DNA of 64,000 nucleotides from Acidobacteriota bacterium (GCA_003697135.1 RFGC01000018.1:186001-250000); one strand, 5' to 3'. Numbered from the stretch's first letter, positions 35,910 through 45,339 are shown. The notes: a model not told the origin generated them from the sequence alone. Program-made: numbers and translations.

Positions 35910-37049
35910 ATGAAGGAACGTTTGGTTTCTCTGGATGTTTTTCGTGGCATCACGATAGCAGGCATGGTTTTGGTGAATAATCCCGGCACTTGGTCGGCTG
36001 TTTATTCACCGCTAAAGCATGCTGACTGGCACGGCATAACACCTACAGATTACATTTTCCCGTTCTTCCTTTTCATCGTTGGTGTGGCAATCACGCTGTC
36101 GCTTGGTAAGAGAGTTGAGGTGTCAGAATCAAAGGCCGATATTTACCTGAAGATAATCAAGCGATCTGTTGTGATATTTTTGCTTGGGATTTTTTTGGCG
36201 GCTTTTCCTTTTTACAATTTTGAAAAAGGAGAATGGATAGACTTATCACAACTGAGAATAATGGGAGTTTTGCAAAGAATTGCCATTTGCTATCTGATAG
36301 CATCGCTGATTTTTATTCACACAAATTGGAAACAACAAGCTTTGATTGCAATTGCGCTTTGCTTGATTTATTGGGTTTTGATGACGCTTGTTTCTGTTCC
36401 CGGCTGCTTGATTACCACTATTGACGACAAAGCCTGCAATTTAGCCGCTTATCTTGACAGACTAATTCTTGGTGAAAATCATCTTTGGAAATCGGCAAAA
36501 GTCTATGATCCTGAAGGATTGCTTTCGACGATTCCTGCGATTTCAACTACTCTTGCAGGTGTCCTGACAGGGCACTGGTTGAAGAAAAATGTAAATCACT
36601 ACGAGAAAGTTTCTGGCTTTTTCTTTTTCGGGATTGTTTTGCTTGCTGTTGGATACCTTTGGAGCCTAGTTTTTCCGCTCAACAAGTCTCTTTGGACAAG
36701 CTCTTATGTTGTTTATACGGCAGGCTTGGCACTTTGCTTTTTGGGCTTTTGTTACTACTTGATAGATATCAAGGGATACAAAACTTGGACAAAGCCTTTT
36801 GTGATATTCGGTGTTAATCCTCTTGTTTTGTTTGTTGGTTCAGGGCTTATGGCAAAAACTTTGATAGCCATAAAGGTTGTAGATGCAAATGGAGCGAAAA
36901 TAAGTCTTCAAAAATGGATTTTCGATAATGTTTTTCTTCCGCTTGCATCGCCGATAAATGCTTCGCTTCTTTATGCAGTCTGTTTTATTTTGCTTTGGCT
37001 TTTCCTGATGTGGCTTCTTTACAGAAAAGGCATATACATAAAAGTTTAA
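35910..37049 (+). CDS. COG4299/DUF5009-family membrane protein (HGSNAT-like acyltransferase)
   Basis: A 379-residue inner-membrane protein with about ten helices. The start RLVSLDVFRGITIAGMVLVNNPGTW and TPTDYIFPFFLFIVGVAI is the signature of the heparan-alpha-glucosaminide N-acetyltransferase catalytic domain family. Bacterial members are thought to acylate sugars in the envelope. Ribosome site GAAGG 5 bp ahead of the ATG. Its stop codon shares TTAA with the stop codon of the convergent small membrane gene (overlap of 4 bp), so both termini meet exactly. Confidence 0.85.
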   Translation: MKERLVSLDVFRGITIAGMVLVNNPGTWSAVYSPLKHADWHGITPTDYIFPFFLFIVGVAITLSLGKRVEVSESKADIYLKIIKRSVVIFLLGIFLAAFPFYNFEKGEWIDLSQLRIMGVLQRIAICYLIASLIFIHTNWKQQALIAIALCLIYWVLMTLVSVPGCLITTIDDKACNLAAYLDRLILGENHLWKSAKVYDPEGLLSTIPAISTTLAGVLTGHWLKKNVNHYEKVSGFFFFGIVLLAVGYLWSLVFPLNKSLWTSSYVVYTAGLALCFLGFCYYLIDIKGYKTWTKPFVIFGVNPLVLFVGSGLMAKTLIAIKVVDANGAKISLQKWIFDNVFLPLASPINASLLYAVCFILLWLFLMWLLYRKGIYIKV

Positions 37050-37264
37050 GCCGATTCTTCCTTGTTCTTACGCTGTTCCTGTAGGGAACGAAAAACAAGG
37101 TAGCCGATGAAGAAAATCAAAGCTACAAAAGCTAGCACAAGCAGGATTTTTATTACGGTCATTAAAAAGCCGATAAAGCTGATGATTTGTTTGACCAAAG
37201 CAATCAAAAGAGCGATTAAAACCAAGATGCTTCCCCATTTTCCCGCCGTTTTTAGTGCTTTCAT
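37046..37264 (-). CDS. Small membrane protein
   Basis: A 72-residue protein with two hydrophobic helices (ILVLIALLIALVKQIISF and TVIKILLVLAFVALIFFIGYLVF) followed by a basic-charged tail RSLQEQRKNKEE. The ATG at 37264 has an ideal AAGGAGTAAATTT ribosome site, so it is chosen over the frame's earlier start at 37315. No family recognised. Convergent with the COG4299 gene, sharing the stop-codon palindrome TTAA. Confidence 0.65.
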   Translation of the reverse strand: MKALKTAGKWGSILVLIALLIALVKQIISFIGFLMTVIKILLVLAFVALIFFIGYLVFRSLQEQRKNKEESA

Positions 37265-37436
37265 AAATTTACTCCTTCCTTGTTTCATTTTGCCGAATCC
37301 TTTTCCAATAGGCAAGGGTGTCTTGGTAAAAAGGCGATTCTTACCGAGAAAAAGTTACCTTCAAAATTTGAAAGGCTCGACTTTTCCTTGTTAGACTTTG
37401 TGCTTTGGACAATTGATTTATTCAGCTTAAGGTTTT

Positions 37437-37910
37437 ATGGAAGAGAAAAAATCGCTTCAAGAAACTTATGCTCCGAATAGCATTTGCTTTGGATGCGGTG
37501 TAAAGAACGAAAAAGGCTTGCGCATTCGTAGTTTTCCGAGTGAAACCGAAGACGAAGTGATAGCATGGTGGCAGGCCGAGCCTCATCATCAAGCTTTTCC
37601 GGGGATGCTAAGTGGCGGAATTATCGGCACTTTGCTTGATTGTCATTCAAATTGGACAGCCGCTTATTTTTTAATGAAAAAGCGCGGTCGTTCAAAACCT
37701 GAATGCACCGTAACGGCAAAATATGCGGTAACGCTTTTGAGACCGACACCTTTCGATGCAAAGATTCATTTGAGAGCGCGCGTTATTGAATCTGAAGAGG
37801 ATAGGGCAACGGTAGAAGCCGAGTTGATAGCAAACGAAAAGATTTGCGCTACTTGCCGCGGGCTTTTTGTGATTGTTAAAGAAGGTCATCCGGCATATCA
37901 TCGTTGGTGA
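37437..37910 (+). CDS. PaaI-type hotdog-fold thioesterase
   Basis: A 157-residue single hotdog domain protein. PGMLSGGIIGTLLDCHSNWTAAYF near residues 56-79 is the hotdog helix with the acidic catalytic residue of PaaI/COG2050 thioesterases, and TVTAKYAVTLLRPTPFDAKIHLRARV forms the following strands. It hydrolyses acyl-CoA; which acyl chain is unknown. CFGCGVKNEKG near 18-28 is a short Cys motif seen in this subgroup. Its stop overlaps the next gene's frame, so it is coupled to the geranylgeranyl-reductase-like flavoprotein. Confidence 0.85.
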   Translation: MEEKKSLQETYAPNSICFGCGVKNEKGLRIRSFPSETEDEVIAWWQAEPHHQAFPGMLSGGIIGTLLDCHSNWTAAYFLMKKRGRSKPECTVTAKYAVTLLRPTPFDAKIHLRARVIESEEDRATVEAELIANEKICATCRGLFVIVKEGHPAYHRW

Positions 37911-37915
37911 ATAAA

Positions 37916-39082
37916 ATGCCAAAAGGTTTTGATGTCGCAATAATCGGAGCTGGGCCGGCTGGTTCGAGTCTTGCGATTCGTTTAGCAACACAAGGATACA
38001 AAATTGCATTGATTGAAGAGCAAAGATTTCCTCGTGATAAATTATGCGGCGAGTTTATATCGCCAGAATGCATAAACCACTTTCAGGAATTGGGCATCAG
38101 CGAAAGAATAAAATTCCATGGCGGTGCTTTTTTGCAAGAGACGGTCTTTTATTCGCCGAGCGGAGTTGCATTTTCGGTTCCGAGCAGTTGGTTTGGCGGC
38201 GTAGCATTCGGCTTGAGCCGTGCCATTATGGATAATGAGCTTTTAAGGCGCGCTATAGAACTCAAAATAGATGTTCTTACCGAAACGCATATCACTGATT
38301 TTTCATTCAGCAGAAATCGCATAGAAAGGCTTACACTGAAACGAAAAGAACAACTCGAAGAAATTAAAGCCTCGATTTTTGTTGATGCTACTGGCAGAAG
38401 GCGCTACGTTATCAAGAAACTAAAACAAATCAAAGGAGTTCCAGAAGCTAAAAGAAAGGAAAAAAGGCTGGTTGCTTTCAAAGCTCATTTACTTGGTGCA
38501 AAGCCGTCTGAAGAGACTTGCGAGATTTATTTTTACGATGGTGGCTACGGCGGATTAAGCTCTATCGAGAATGGACTTTGCAATCTTTGCTTTATTGTTC
38601 GAGAAGATCAAGCACGCGTGTTTGGCGGTGATGCCTTAAGACTGATGCGTGAAGTGGTATGCTCAAATGGACGAGCGAAAATGACATTAAAAAACGCTGA
38701 AATTGTTTCTACATGGCATAGCACGACGCTTCAAAGTTTCGGTTATAGTTCACCTGCTGATGCAGAAAATCTTTTTGCTGTCGGCGATGCGGCAGCTTTT
38801 GTTGATCCATTTACGGGAAGCGGAATACTGATAGCGTTGGAAAGTTCAAAATTGCTTTCTCAAGTGATCAGAGAATACGGCATCTCAACGGATTTAACAA
38901 GCCTTAAGCGAGCTTATATGCAAGCTTGCAGAGCGAAGTTTGACAGAAGATTCCGCTACTGTTCGCTCCTAAGATTTTTCGCTTTTTCATCGCCATTATT
39001 TGTGGAGTTGGCGGCGTTTCTTTTTAGCAAAAGTCCTCAGCTTTGGCTAAAATCAATTGCGCAGTTGACAAGGGCAAGCTGA
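37916..39082 (+). CDS. Geranylgeranyl reductase-family FAD-dependent oxidoreductase
   Basis: A 388-residue FAD protein. FDVAIIGAGPAGSSLAIRLA (residues 5-24) is the FAD dinucleotide fold; DKLCGEF near 44 is the GGR signature; AVGDAAAFVDPFTGSGILIALES near 286-308 is the second FAD motif. Members reduce isoprenoid or modify aromatic or quinone compounds. ATG at 37916 is chosen; GTG at 37907 and TTG at 37904 lie earlier in frame and would overlap the thioesterase stop. Likely co-transcribed with the thioesterase, which suggests a lipid or polyketide-related step (inference). Confidence 0.85.
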   Translation: MPKGFDVAIIGAGPAGSSLAIRLATQGYKIALIEEQRFPRDKLCGEFISPECINHFQELGISERIKFHGGAFLQETVFYSPSGVAFSVPSSWFGGVAFGLSRAIMDNELLRRAIELKIDVLTETHITDFSFSRNRIERLTLKRKEQLEEIKASIFVDATGRRRYVIKKLKQIKGVPEAKRKEKRLVAFKAHLLGAKPSEETCEIYFYDGGYGGLSSIENGLCNLCFIVREDQARVFGGDALRLMREVVCSNGRAKMTLKNAEIVSTWHSTTLQSFGYSSPADAENLFAVGDAAAFVDPFTGSGILIALESSKLLSQVIREYGISTDLTSLKRAYMQACRAKFDRRFRYCSLLRFFAFSSPLFVELAAFLFSKSPQLWLKSIAQLTRAS

Positions 39083-39128
39083 AGCTGTTGTTTTCGATTT
39101 GGAAGTTACCGTTTGACTTTGAGTCGAT

Positions 39129-40361
39129 CTAATCCCAGTCACCGACGCCTTCTCTCTCGACATGATAGCCAGATTCTTCTAGATGTCCGATAACTTGTCG
39201 AGCGTGTTCTTCATCACGAACTTCCAAAAGTAACTCAATACCAACATAACCAAGTGGAGCGAGCCACATTGCCCTGCGGTGGAATACTTCTATGATATTT
39301 GCCCGTGCTTCAGCAACTGTCTTTGTTAAAGCGGCCAGCATTCCCGGACGATCTGCAACTAGGAGTTTCAAGAAGATATATCTTCCACGACGGACCAAAA
39401 CCTGTTCCAGAACTCTTGTAAGCAAGTTTGCATCAATGTTTCCGCCACAAAGAACTGCACAGACGGTATCATCAGGCTTTAGTTTAACTTTTCCAGCGAG
39501 TAAAGCCGCAACTCCTGCCGCTCCAGCTCCTTCAACAACTAGCTTGGTGTTTTGAACACAGTGAAAAATAGCATTTGCGATTTCTTCTTCGGAAACTTCC
39601 ACCACTTCGTCAACAAATTCTTTGATTATCGGCAATGTTTTCTCTCCCGGACGTTTAACGGCAATGCCATCAGCTATTGTGAAGCGGCTGTAGTTGGTTT
39701 CTACAGGTTTTCCTGCTTTCAATGATTCTTTGATGGAAGCGCAATTTTCCGCTTGAACGCCTATGACTCTGACATTCGGGAGCAAATTTTTTACCGTAAA
39801 AGCTATTCCTGAGATTATCCCGCCACCGCCGATTGGAACGACTACAACAGTAGTTTCCGGCAAATCTTCTATGATTTCCCAGCCTATTGTTCCTTGTCCT
39901 GCAATAACCAAATCATCGTCAAATGCGTGAACATAAGTGTATCCATAGGTTTCCTGAAGATGCTTTGAGTATGCTACCGACTCATCAAAAGTTGCACCGT
40001 GCAAGACAACTTCAGCGCCTTGGGCTTTAGTTGCCGTTATTTTTGTCAAAGGAGCAAATTCTGGCAAGACAATTGTTGCTTTTATGTTGTGAAGTCTTGC
40101 GGCTAGAGCTACTCCTTGAGCATGGTTTCCAGCAGAAGCGGTCACAACACCATGCTTTTTCTCGTCATCAGAAAGACGAGCGATTTTATTGTATGCCCCG
40201 CGCACTTTGAAGGAACCACTACGTTGCAGACATTCAGCCTTCAGAAATGCCTTTGCTCCAATCTGTTTAGAAAGCTGTTCGTCGGAAAGTATCGGCGTCG
40301 GGATTATTATTCCTTGCAGAATTTTCCTGGCGTCTTGAATGTCGGAAAGTCGCAAGCTCAC
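39129..40361 (-). CDS. ilvA: Threonine ammonia-lyase (threonine deaminase) with ACT domain
   Basis: A 410-residue PLP enzyme converting L-threonine to 2-oxobutanoate, the entry to isoleucine. The Schiff-base lysine is K52 in SGSFKVRGAYN, the phosphate cup is GGGGIISG near 177-184, and a C-terminal ACT-like domain starts near 325 (FLKLLVADRPGMLAALTKTV). Length fits the single-ACT form found in many thermophiles and anaerobes, so allosteric control by isoleucine or other ligand is likely. The convergent flavoprotein ends 47 bp away. Confidence 0.92.
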   Translation of the reverse strand: MSLRLSDIQDARKILQGIIIPTPILSDEQLSKQIGAKAFLKAECLQRSGSFKVRGAYNKIARLSDDEKKHGVVTASAGNHAQGVALAARLHNIKATIVLPEFAPLTKITATKAQGAEVVLHGATFDESVAYSKHLQETYGYTYVHAFDDDLVIAGQGTIGWEIIEDLPETTVVVVPIGGGGIISGIAFTVKNLLPNVRVIGVQAENCASIKESLKAGKPVETNYSRFTIADGIAVKRPGEKTLPIIKEFVDEVVEVSEEEIANAIFHCVQNTKLVVEGAGAAGVAALLAGKVKLKPDDTVCAVLCGGNIDANLLTRVLEQVLVRRGRYIFLKLLVADRPGMLAALTKTVAEARANIIEVFHRRAMWLAPLGYVGIELLLEVRDEEHARQVIGHLEESGYHVEREGVGDWD

Positions 40362-40435
40362 AATGTTTCAAGTTAATTCCATCAGCAAGGATTTGTCAAA
40401 TGTTTGGAAGCTCGGTTAAGCTAAATTCTTGTAGT

Positions 40436-40732
40436 ATGTTTTTGCACATAGTTTGCTGGAAATACAAGGCTGAAACGACTCAAGAGGAAAAAGAAAGACA
40501 TTTGCAGATGTTGAGGAGTTTGAAAGATAAAATTCCTAATATTTTGAGCCTTCAAGTTGGGCGAGATGAACTTCATATTGAGCGTTCGTTTGATACTGGA
40601 CTAGTTGCTACGTATCCGAATCGTGAAGCATACGAATTTTACGCCGCGCATCCTGAACATCAAAAGGTTGCGGAATTTGGCAAGAAAATTTCAGAAAAAG
40701 CCGTATCAGTTGATTTTCACGTTCAAGAATGA
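40436..40732 (+). CDS. Dabb-family stress-responsive A/B-barrel protein
   Basis: A 98-residue dimeric alpha-beta-barrel domain protein of the Dabb group (MFLHIVCWKYKAETTQEEK, YEFYAAHPEHQKVAEFG). Bacterial Dabb proteins are often linked to stress or to heme/aromatic metabolism. ATG at 40436 is preferred to ATG at 40400 because relatives begin with MFLHIVxW. Its stop overlaps the PHP gene's ATG (ATGA), so translation is coupled. Confidence 0.82.
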   Translation: MFLHIVCWKYKAETTQEEKERHLQMLRSLKDKIPNILSLQVGRDELHIERSFDTGLVATYPNREAYEFYAAHPEHQKVAEFGKKISEKAVSVDFHVQE

Positions 40733-41916
40733 AACTCTGGAAGAAAATTCTAATTGTTTTTGTCTGCCTGTTGCTGCTCATTCAAATCCCCTTCATTTAT
40801 CGTCGCTACGAGCTTGGGAGGCTATCGGAAAACATAAAAAGACTGAATTCGGAAAAAGAAGAAAATCCTTTAATAACAGGATTTGATGAATACAAAGGCG
40901 TTATTCATGTCCACACAAGTTTAGGCGGACACAGCACGGGAAGTTTTGAAGAGTTGATCCCGGCATCTCAAGATTTAGATTTCGTTTTGATGACGGAGCA
41001 CACCTCTGCGCTTTTCGACACTTCTGCCCAAACACTTAAAGGCCAATACGGCAGGACTCTTTTTGTGAATGGGCAAGAAGTTGACACTGCAAGCGGTGAT
41101 AGATTCTTGCTGATTCCAGGGCATTCGGATTCCTTCAAAGATGCAAAACTTCAAACAGATGCTTTTATTGAGAAATACAAAGCACAAGAAAGATTGATTT
41201 TGGTAGCTTATCCCGAAAGATTGAAATCCTTGCAGGCAGATTTCGACGGTATCGAAGTTTTTTCACTCAATACAAATGCCAAGAAAATGAATCCTTTTAC
41301 TTTCTTTTTCGATGCTTTATGGTCTTTTCGATGTTGCGACCGCTTGCTTTTGTCTAAATACTTCATGCGTCCTGATTCAAATCTCAAACTTGCTGATGAA
41401 CTAGCTAGAAAAAAGAAACTCACGATTTTTGCCGGGACCGATGCACACTCAAACATCGGCTTTCATCTTTTGGGCGATGACGCAGGAAACAAGCTTTTTT
41501 ATTTGAAATTCGATCCTTATGAGAGAATTTTTTCGCTGATGCGAAATCATGTTTTGATAAGAAAAGGCGAGCCGTTAAATGAGCAAACACTCCTTCAAGC
41601 CGTAAAAGATGGGAAACTCTACGTTTGCGTTGATGTTTGGGGCGATCCAAAAGGTTTTTCCTTCACGGCAAACGACGAAAAAACAATGGGCGATGAAATT
41701 CTCATAGGGCAAGAGCCGATAAGCCTGAAAGTTTCGTCGCCACTTGAGGGCCAAATAAAAATTTTTCGCAATGGCGAAAAGATTTTTGAAACATTTGGTA
41801 AATATGCTGAGTTTCAAGCTACCGAAAGGGGCGCTTATCGTGTTGAAATTTATCTTTCATCTCTAGGATTAACACAAATGCCCTGGATAATTTCTAATCC
41901 GATTTACATTCGTTAG
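40729..41916 (+). CDS. Membrane-anchored PHP-domain phosphoesterase-like protein
   Basis: A 395-residue protein with an N-terminal anchor (residues 3-23) and a PHP-domain metal site: HVHTSLGGHSTG near 60-71, TEHTSA near 87 and GTDAHSNIGFH near 238-248. PHP proteins hydrolyse phosphoesters, for example histidinol phosphatase and polymerase proofreading domains. The C-terminal 100 residues look like a beta-sandwich (GEILIGQEPISLKV, VEIYLSSLGLTQMPW), as in extracytoplasmic members of COG0613/PHP relatives. Substrate unknown. Coupled to the Dabb gene. Confidence 0.78.
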   Translation: MKLWKKILIVFVCLLLLIQIPFIYRRYELGRLSENIKRLNSEKEENPLITGFDEYKGVIHVHTSLGGHSTGSFEELIPASQDLDFVLMTEHTSALFDTSAQTLKGQYGRTLFVNGQEVDTASGDRFLLIPGHSDSFKDAKLQTDAFIEKYKAQERLILVAYPERLKSLQADFDGIEVFSLNTNAKKMNPFTFFFDALWSFRCCDRLLLSKYFMRPDSNLKLADELARKKKLTIFAGTDAHSNIGFHLLGDDAGNKLFYLKFDPYERIFSLMRNHVLIRKGEPLNEQTLLQAVKDGKLYVCVDVWGDPKGFSFTANDEKTMGDEILIGQEPISLKVSSPLEGQIKIFRNGEKIFETFGKYAEFQATERGAYRVEIYLSSLGLTQMPWIISNPIYIR

Positions 41917-41953
41917 GATTTCATTCGTTAGCTTCGAGAGAAACTTCCATCTT

Positions 41954-43687
41954 TTAGTATCCGATTGCTTCGCCATCGCTTCTTGAATCAATAGCGCCAA
42001 GTCGAACACCTGTTTTTTCTTCGATTTCTATTCCCGTTGCTGAGGCTATGTAAGCTGGCCGTGATGCCATCTTGTGACCTAGTTTTTCCAAAATCTTTAT
42101 CGTGTCTTGGCTTAATCCGAAAGGTTCATGGAAAACTTCGTCAGGTAACCACTGATGATGGACTCTGGGCGCGTCAATAGCTTGCTGGATGTTCATGTCG
42201 TGGTCAATCATGTTGATTACAGTTTGCAAGACAGCCGAGATAATGCGTGGTCCACCTCTTGCGCCGACTGCAAACCAAAGAGAGCCGTCTTTGCGCAAAA
42301 CTATTGTTGGAGTCATCGAGGACAAAGGTCTTTTGCCGCCTTCGACTTTGTTTCTTTCGCCTTGGATCAGTCCAAAAAGATTAGGTTTGCCGGGGCGTGC
42401 GGCGAAGTCGTCCATTTCATTGTTCATCAAGATTCCTGTTCCCTTGATTGTTACGGCTGAGCCAAAAAGATCATTTATCGTGTATGTGTTTGCGACAACA
42501 TTTCCTTCAGCGTCAACGACAGTGAAATGAGTAGTTTCTGAGCCTTCAGCCATGACTATCGAACCGGGTTTTACTTCTGAGCTTGGAGTTGCGCGATTTG
42601 GGTCAATTGTCGAGGCACGCATCTGAGCGTATTTTTTGTCCGTTAGAATTGAAGTAGGAACATCTGCGAAATCAGGATCGCCCATCCATTCGGCGCGATC
42701 AGCGAAAGCGCGGCGCATTGCTTCGATAAGAAGGTGATATTTTTCAGCCGAAGCCCATCCCATTTTGCGAATGTCGTATTGTTCAAGCATGTTCAAAACT
42801 TGTAGCATCACGATTCCGCCAGAGCTTGGTGGTGGCATCGTGATGATTTCATAGCCGCGGTAGGTTCCTCTCAAAGGTGTTCTTTCTTTTGCTTGATAAT
42901 TTTTCAAGTCTTCCAAAGTTATCAATCCGTTATTTCGCCGCATGTCTTCGGCGATGAGTCTAGCGGTTTCTCCAGTGTAGAATTCTCTTGCACCTTCTTT
43001 CTGAATTCTTGCAAGCGTTCTAGCAAGATCGGGCTGCTTCAAAATGTCGCCTTCTTCAAAGAGTTTTCCATTATTCAGAAAGATCCGCTTGCTTTCTTCG
43101 TATTTTTCGAGATTCTTTTGATAAGACTTAAACAGGTTTGCTTGTCTGTGGCTCAGAACAAAACCTTCTTCAGCTAATTTGCGTGCAGGCTCGACTAATT
43201 CTGCCCAAGAGATTTTGCCTGAGGCATATTTTTTGTAAGCCAGTTCAAGTCCTGCCAGCGTTCCCGGAACTCCCGAAGCTCTGTAGCCAATGGTTGAACT
43301 TCCTTCACCTTGGATTAAATTGCCGTCTTTGTCAACGAACATATCTCTAAAGGCGGCTTTAGGTGCCGCTTCTCGGTAGTCAATTGCATAAGTTCTCCCG
43401 TCTTTGAACCTAATCAACATAAAGCCGCCGCCACCTAAGTTTCCTGCTTCTGGATAAACAACTGCTAAAGCAAGGGCAACTGCGATTGCGGCATCAACAG
43501 CGTTGCCACCTTTTTTCATGATTTCGACACCTATTTTTGAAGCCAATTCATGCTGAGAAGCCACCATCGCTTGTTTGGCGCGCACTGGTTCTCTCCATGC
43601 CGCTTCTACAGGAAACTTGCTTGGAAGTTCAGCAAAAGCAAGTATTAGGGCAAGCTGAAAGATGGAAAATTTTTTGAGATTTTTCAT
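41954..43687 (-). CDS. ggt: Gamma-glutamyltransferase
   Basis: A 577-residue secreted enzyme with signal peptide MKNLKKFSIFQLALILAFA. It self-cleaves at the threonine in SETTHFTVVDAEG near residue 385 to give large and small subunits, then transfers or hydrolyses gamma-glutamyl groups such as glutathione. GNLGGGGFMLIRF near 82 and SSMTPTIVL near 450 (the lid/substrate residues) are present. Acts in the periplasm. The GAAGTATG start is preceded by GGAG. Confidence 0.95.
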   Translation of the reverse strand: MKNLKKFSIFQLALILAFAELPSKFPVEAAWREPVRAKQAMVASQHELASKIGVEIMKKGGNAVDAAIAVALALAVVYPEAGNLGGGGFMLIRFKDGRTYAIDYREAAPKAAFRDMFVDKDGNLIQGEGSSTIGYRASGVPGTLAGLELAYKKYASGKISWAELVEPARKLAEEGFVLSHRQANLFKSYQKNLEKYEESKRIFLNNGKLFEEGDILKQPDLARTLARIQKEGAREFYTGETARLIAEDMRRNNGLITLEDLKNYQAKERTPLRGTYRGYEIITMPPPSSGGIVMLQVLNMLEQYDIRKMGWASAEKYHLLIEAMRRAFADRAEWMGDPDFADVPTSILTDKKYAQMRASTIDPNRATPSSEVKPGSIVMAEGSETTHFTVVDAEGNVVANTYTINDLFGSAVTIKGTGILMNNEMDDFAARPGKPNLFGLIQGERNKVEGGKRPLSSMTPTIVLRKDGSLWFAVGARGGPRIISAVLQTVINMIDHDMNIQQAIDAPRVHHQWLPDEVFHEPFGLSQDTIKILEKLGHKMASRPAYIASATGIEIEEKTGVRLGAIDSRSDGEAIGY

Positions 43688-43995
43688 ACTTCGCCGTCTC
43701 CGTCAATGTTATGAATTTTACAGAGATTTCAAACATAAACAAAATGGGCTTGAAAACAGAGGGGCAGGGATTGAAAAGAGAGCTGAAGTGATATTCGATT
43801 TGCGAAGGTCGGTGAGGCTGAGCGCGACTAATAGCATTAGGACAAAAAGTTAAAGCAAAACGATCGTAGGATCTTGAGATGGGATTTTGAGGGAATAGTT
43901 TTTTAGAAAAGGAAAAAGCGCGTTCCTTATTGTAGGAGACGCGCTTTTGGCAGGTTTTCTTCGGAAGGGGGACCGAAGAGGGAAGGCAAAATCAG
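43688..43995. other. Spacer between ggt and the small CxxC protein gene
   Basis: 308 bp without a gene. It contains the upstream region of ggt and, at 43914-43948, a strong hairpin listed separately that ends transcription of the gene at 43996-44214. Nothing else is recognised. Confidence 0.6.
43914..43948 (-). terminator. Terminator of the small CxxC-protein gene
   Basis: AAAAGCGCGT and ACGCGCTTTT form a perfect 10-bp stem, extended inward by TCCT/AGGA with one bulge. On the minus strand the stem ends in a T-run, so it stops transcription about 45 bp after the gene's stop codon; it may also act for read-through in the other direction. Confidence 0.8.
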
Positions 43996-44214
43996 CTAAG
44001 CCTTTCGGCTTGCCGATTTTGCCGGCGGGTAGTAAAAAGGTCCAAAGGTTTTCAAACTTTTCTGATCAAAAGCCTTCCTAGCGCCGCATTTCAAACAGAC
44101 TCTATAAGCTTTTTTGGTTTCTGGATCGACAAAAGGACGACTTAAGCCTTGCTTGTGCCAACAACCAAAAATGCTTCTTAAAAAACTGATTCGATAGCCT
44201 AAATTTTCATTCAT
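43996..44214 (-). CDS. Conserved small CxxC protein
   Basis: A 72-residue basic protein: GCWHKQGLSRPF, then RVCLKCGARKAFD near residues 38-50 and a Pro/Tyr-rich tail. The C-x2-C site with a nearby C18 and H20 suggests a single zinc site. I recall similar short GCWHK...CLKCGA proteins only in Acidobacteriota genomes, from memory and not checked. A terminator follows. Function unknown. Confidence 0.65.
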   Translation of the reverse strand: MNENLGYRISFLRSIFGCWHKQGLSRPFVDPETKKAYRVCLKCGARKAFDQKSLKTFGPFYYPPAKSASRKA

Positions 44215-44421
44215 CGTTTTCTTTTCCGAAACCTGTTTTTTCTTTCCGAACTAATGCTACATAAAGGCAGAAGGTAGAAAAGCAATCTTTTTGCCAAAAA
44301 TTTCTAAAAAATTTTTCGAGAAATTTGCGCCGGCAGATGCCTTCTCTTTTAAGAAGGTAGTTTCTTTCGAGTATCGTTTTGAGGTGCGATAAAATCGAAT
44401 TAAAGTTTGAGGAGAGACAAA

Positions 44422-45339
44422 ATGAACTTGAGGCTACTGATAGTTTTTATCTTTTTAGTGTCTTTCGTTGCAGTTAAGGCTCAGGATTCTGCTTCGGTGA
44501 CTATTTCAACTCAACCGAGAGCAAGAATTTGGGTTAATGGAGTTTTTTGGGGAACAACAGACGAAAAGGGAGAGATTACGCTAAAGAACCTACCTTCTGG
44601 CGTCAAAAGATTGCGTGTTCGTGCTGTAGGTTTCAAAGAAGCAAATCTCCCGCTAAGGATTACAGGGAAGAGAGTTTTGAAGATCGAGTTGGTCAAAACG
44701 GAAAATGAGGCGGAATTAGCGTTTCAGCGAGCCGAGGAAATTGTTTCATCTGATAGGCAGAAGGCAATAGAGCTTTATCGGCAGGCTATAAACTTGAATC
44801 AAAATTATGCTGAAGCTTATGTTGGACTAGCGAGAGCATTATCGGATAGTGGTGACACAGAAGAAGCGCTAGAGGCAATCTCGAAGGCAAGACGAATTCG
44901 CCCTGTTTATCCAGAAGCATCGGCAGTTGAAGGAAGAATTTACAAATCTGAAGGCAATGAGCAAAAGGCGATTTCTGCTTTTCAGCGTGCAATACGTGAA
45001 GGGAGGGGTTTTCAGCCTGAGGCACATACAGGACTTGGCCTTCTTTACCAGGAAAAGGCTGAAGGCTTTGCTTCGGAAGGTGATTTTGAACAGGAGCGAA
45101 AAACTTACGATTTAGCCGCATATCATCTCAAAAAAGCAATAGAGCAACTTGCAGGTGCTCCTGAGGCAGTGGTGGTTTATCAAATTCTCGGTGCTCTCTA
45201 CGAGAAGCAGGAAAGATACATCCAGGCGATAAGACTTTATGAGGAGTTCTTGAGAAAATTTCCAGATAGTGACGAACGTGAGGCAATCGAGTCTTTCATA
45301 ACGCAAATAAAAAGAAGGCTACAAGGGCAAAACCAGTGA
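44422..45339 (+). CDS. Exported PEGA/TPR-repeat protein
   Basis: A 305-residue protein with signal peptide (LRLLIVFIFLVSFVAVKAQ), a PEGA-like domain at about 25-95 (ATVSISTQPRARIWVNGVFWG, VGFKEANLPLRI), and four TPR-like helix pairs at about 105-300 (KAIELYRQAINLNQNYAEAYVGLARAL and similar). PEGA often recognises other surface proteins; TPRs form a protein-binding scaffold. The ATG at 44422 has a GAGGAGAG ribosome site 6 bp ahead, preferable to the ATG at 44407. Stands alone. Confidence 0.8.
   Translation: MNLRLLIVFIFLVSFVAVKAQDSASVTISTQPRARIWVNGVFWGTTDEKGEITLKNLPSGVKRLRVRAVGFKEANLPLRITGKRVLKIELVKTENEAELAFQRAEEIVSSDRQKAIELYRQAINLNQNYAEAYVGLARALSDSGDTEEALEAISKARRIRPVYPEASAVEGRIYKSEGNEQKAISAFQRAIREGRGFQPEAHTGLGLLYQEKAEGFASEGDFEQERKTYDLAAYHLKKAIEQLAGAPEAVVVYQILGALYEKQERYIQAIRLYEEFLRKFPDSDEREAIESFITQIKRRLQGQNQ

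Noticed and set aside
44786-45121. 111-codon antisense frame in the TPR gene
   Set aside because: Overlaps a supported gene fully, no domain signal.
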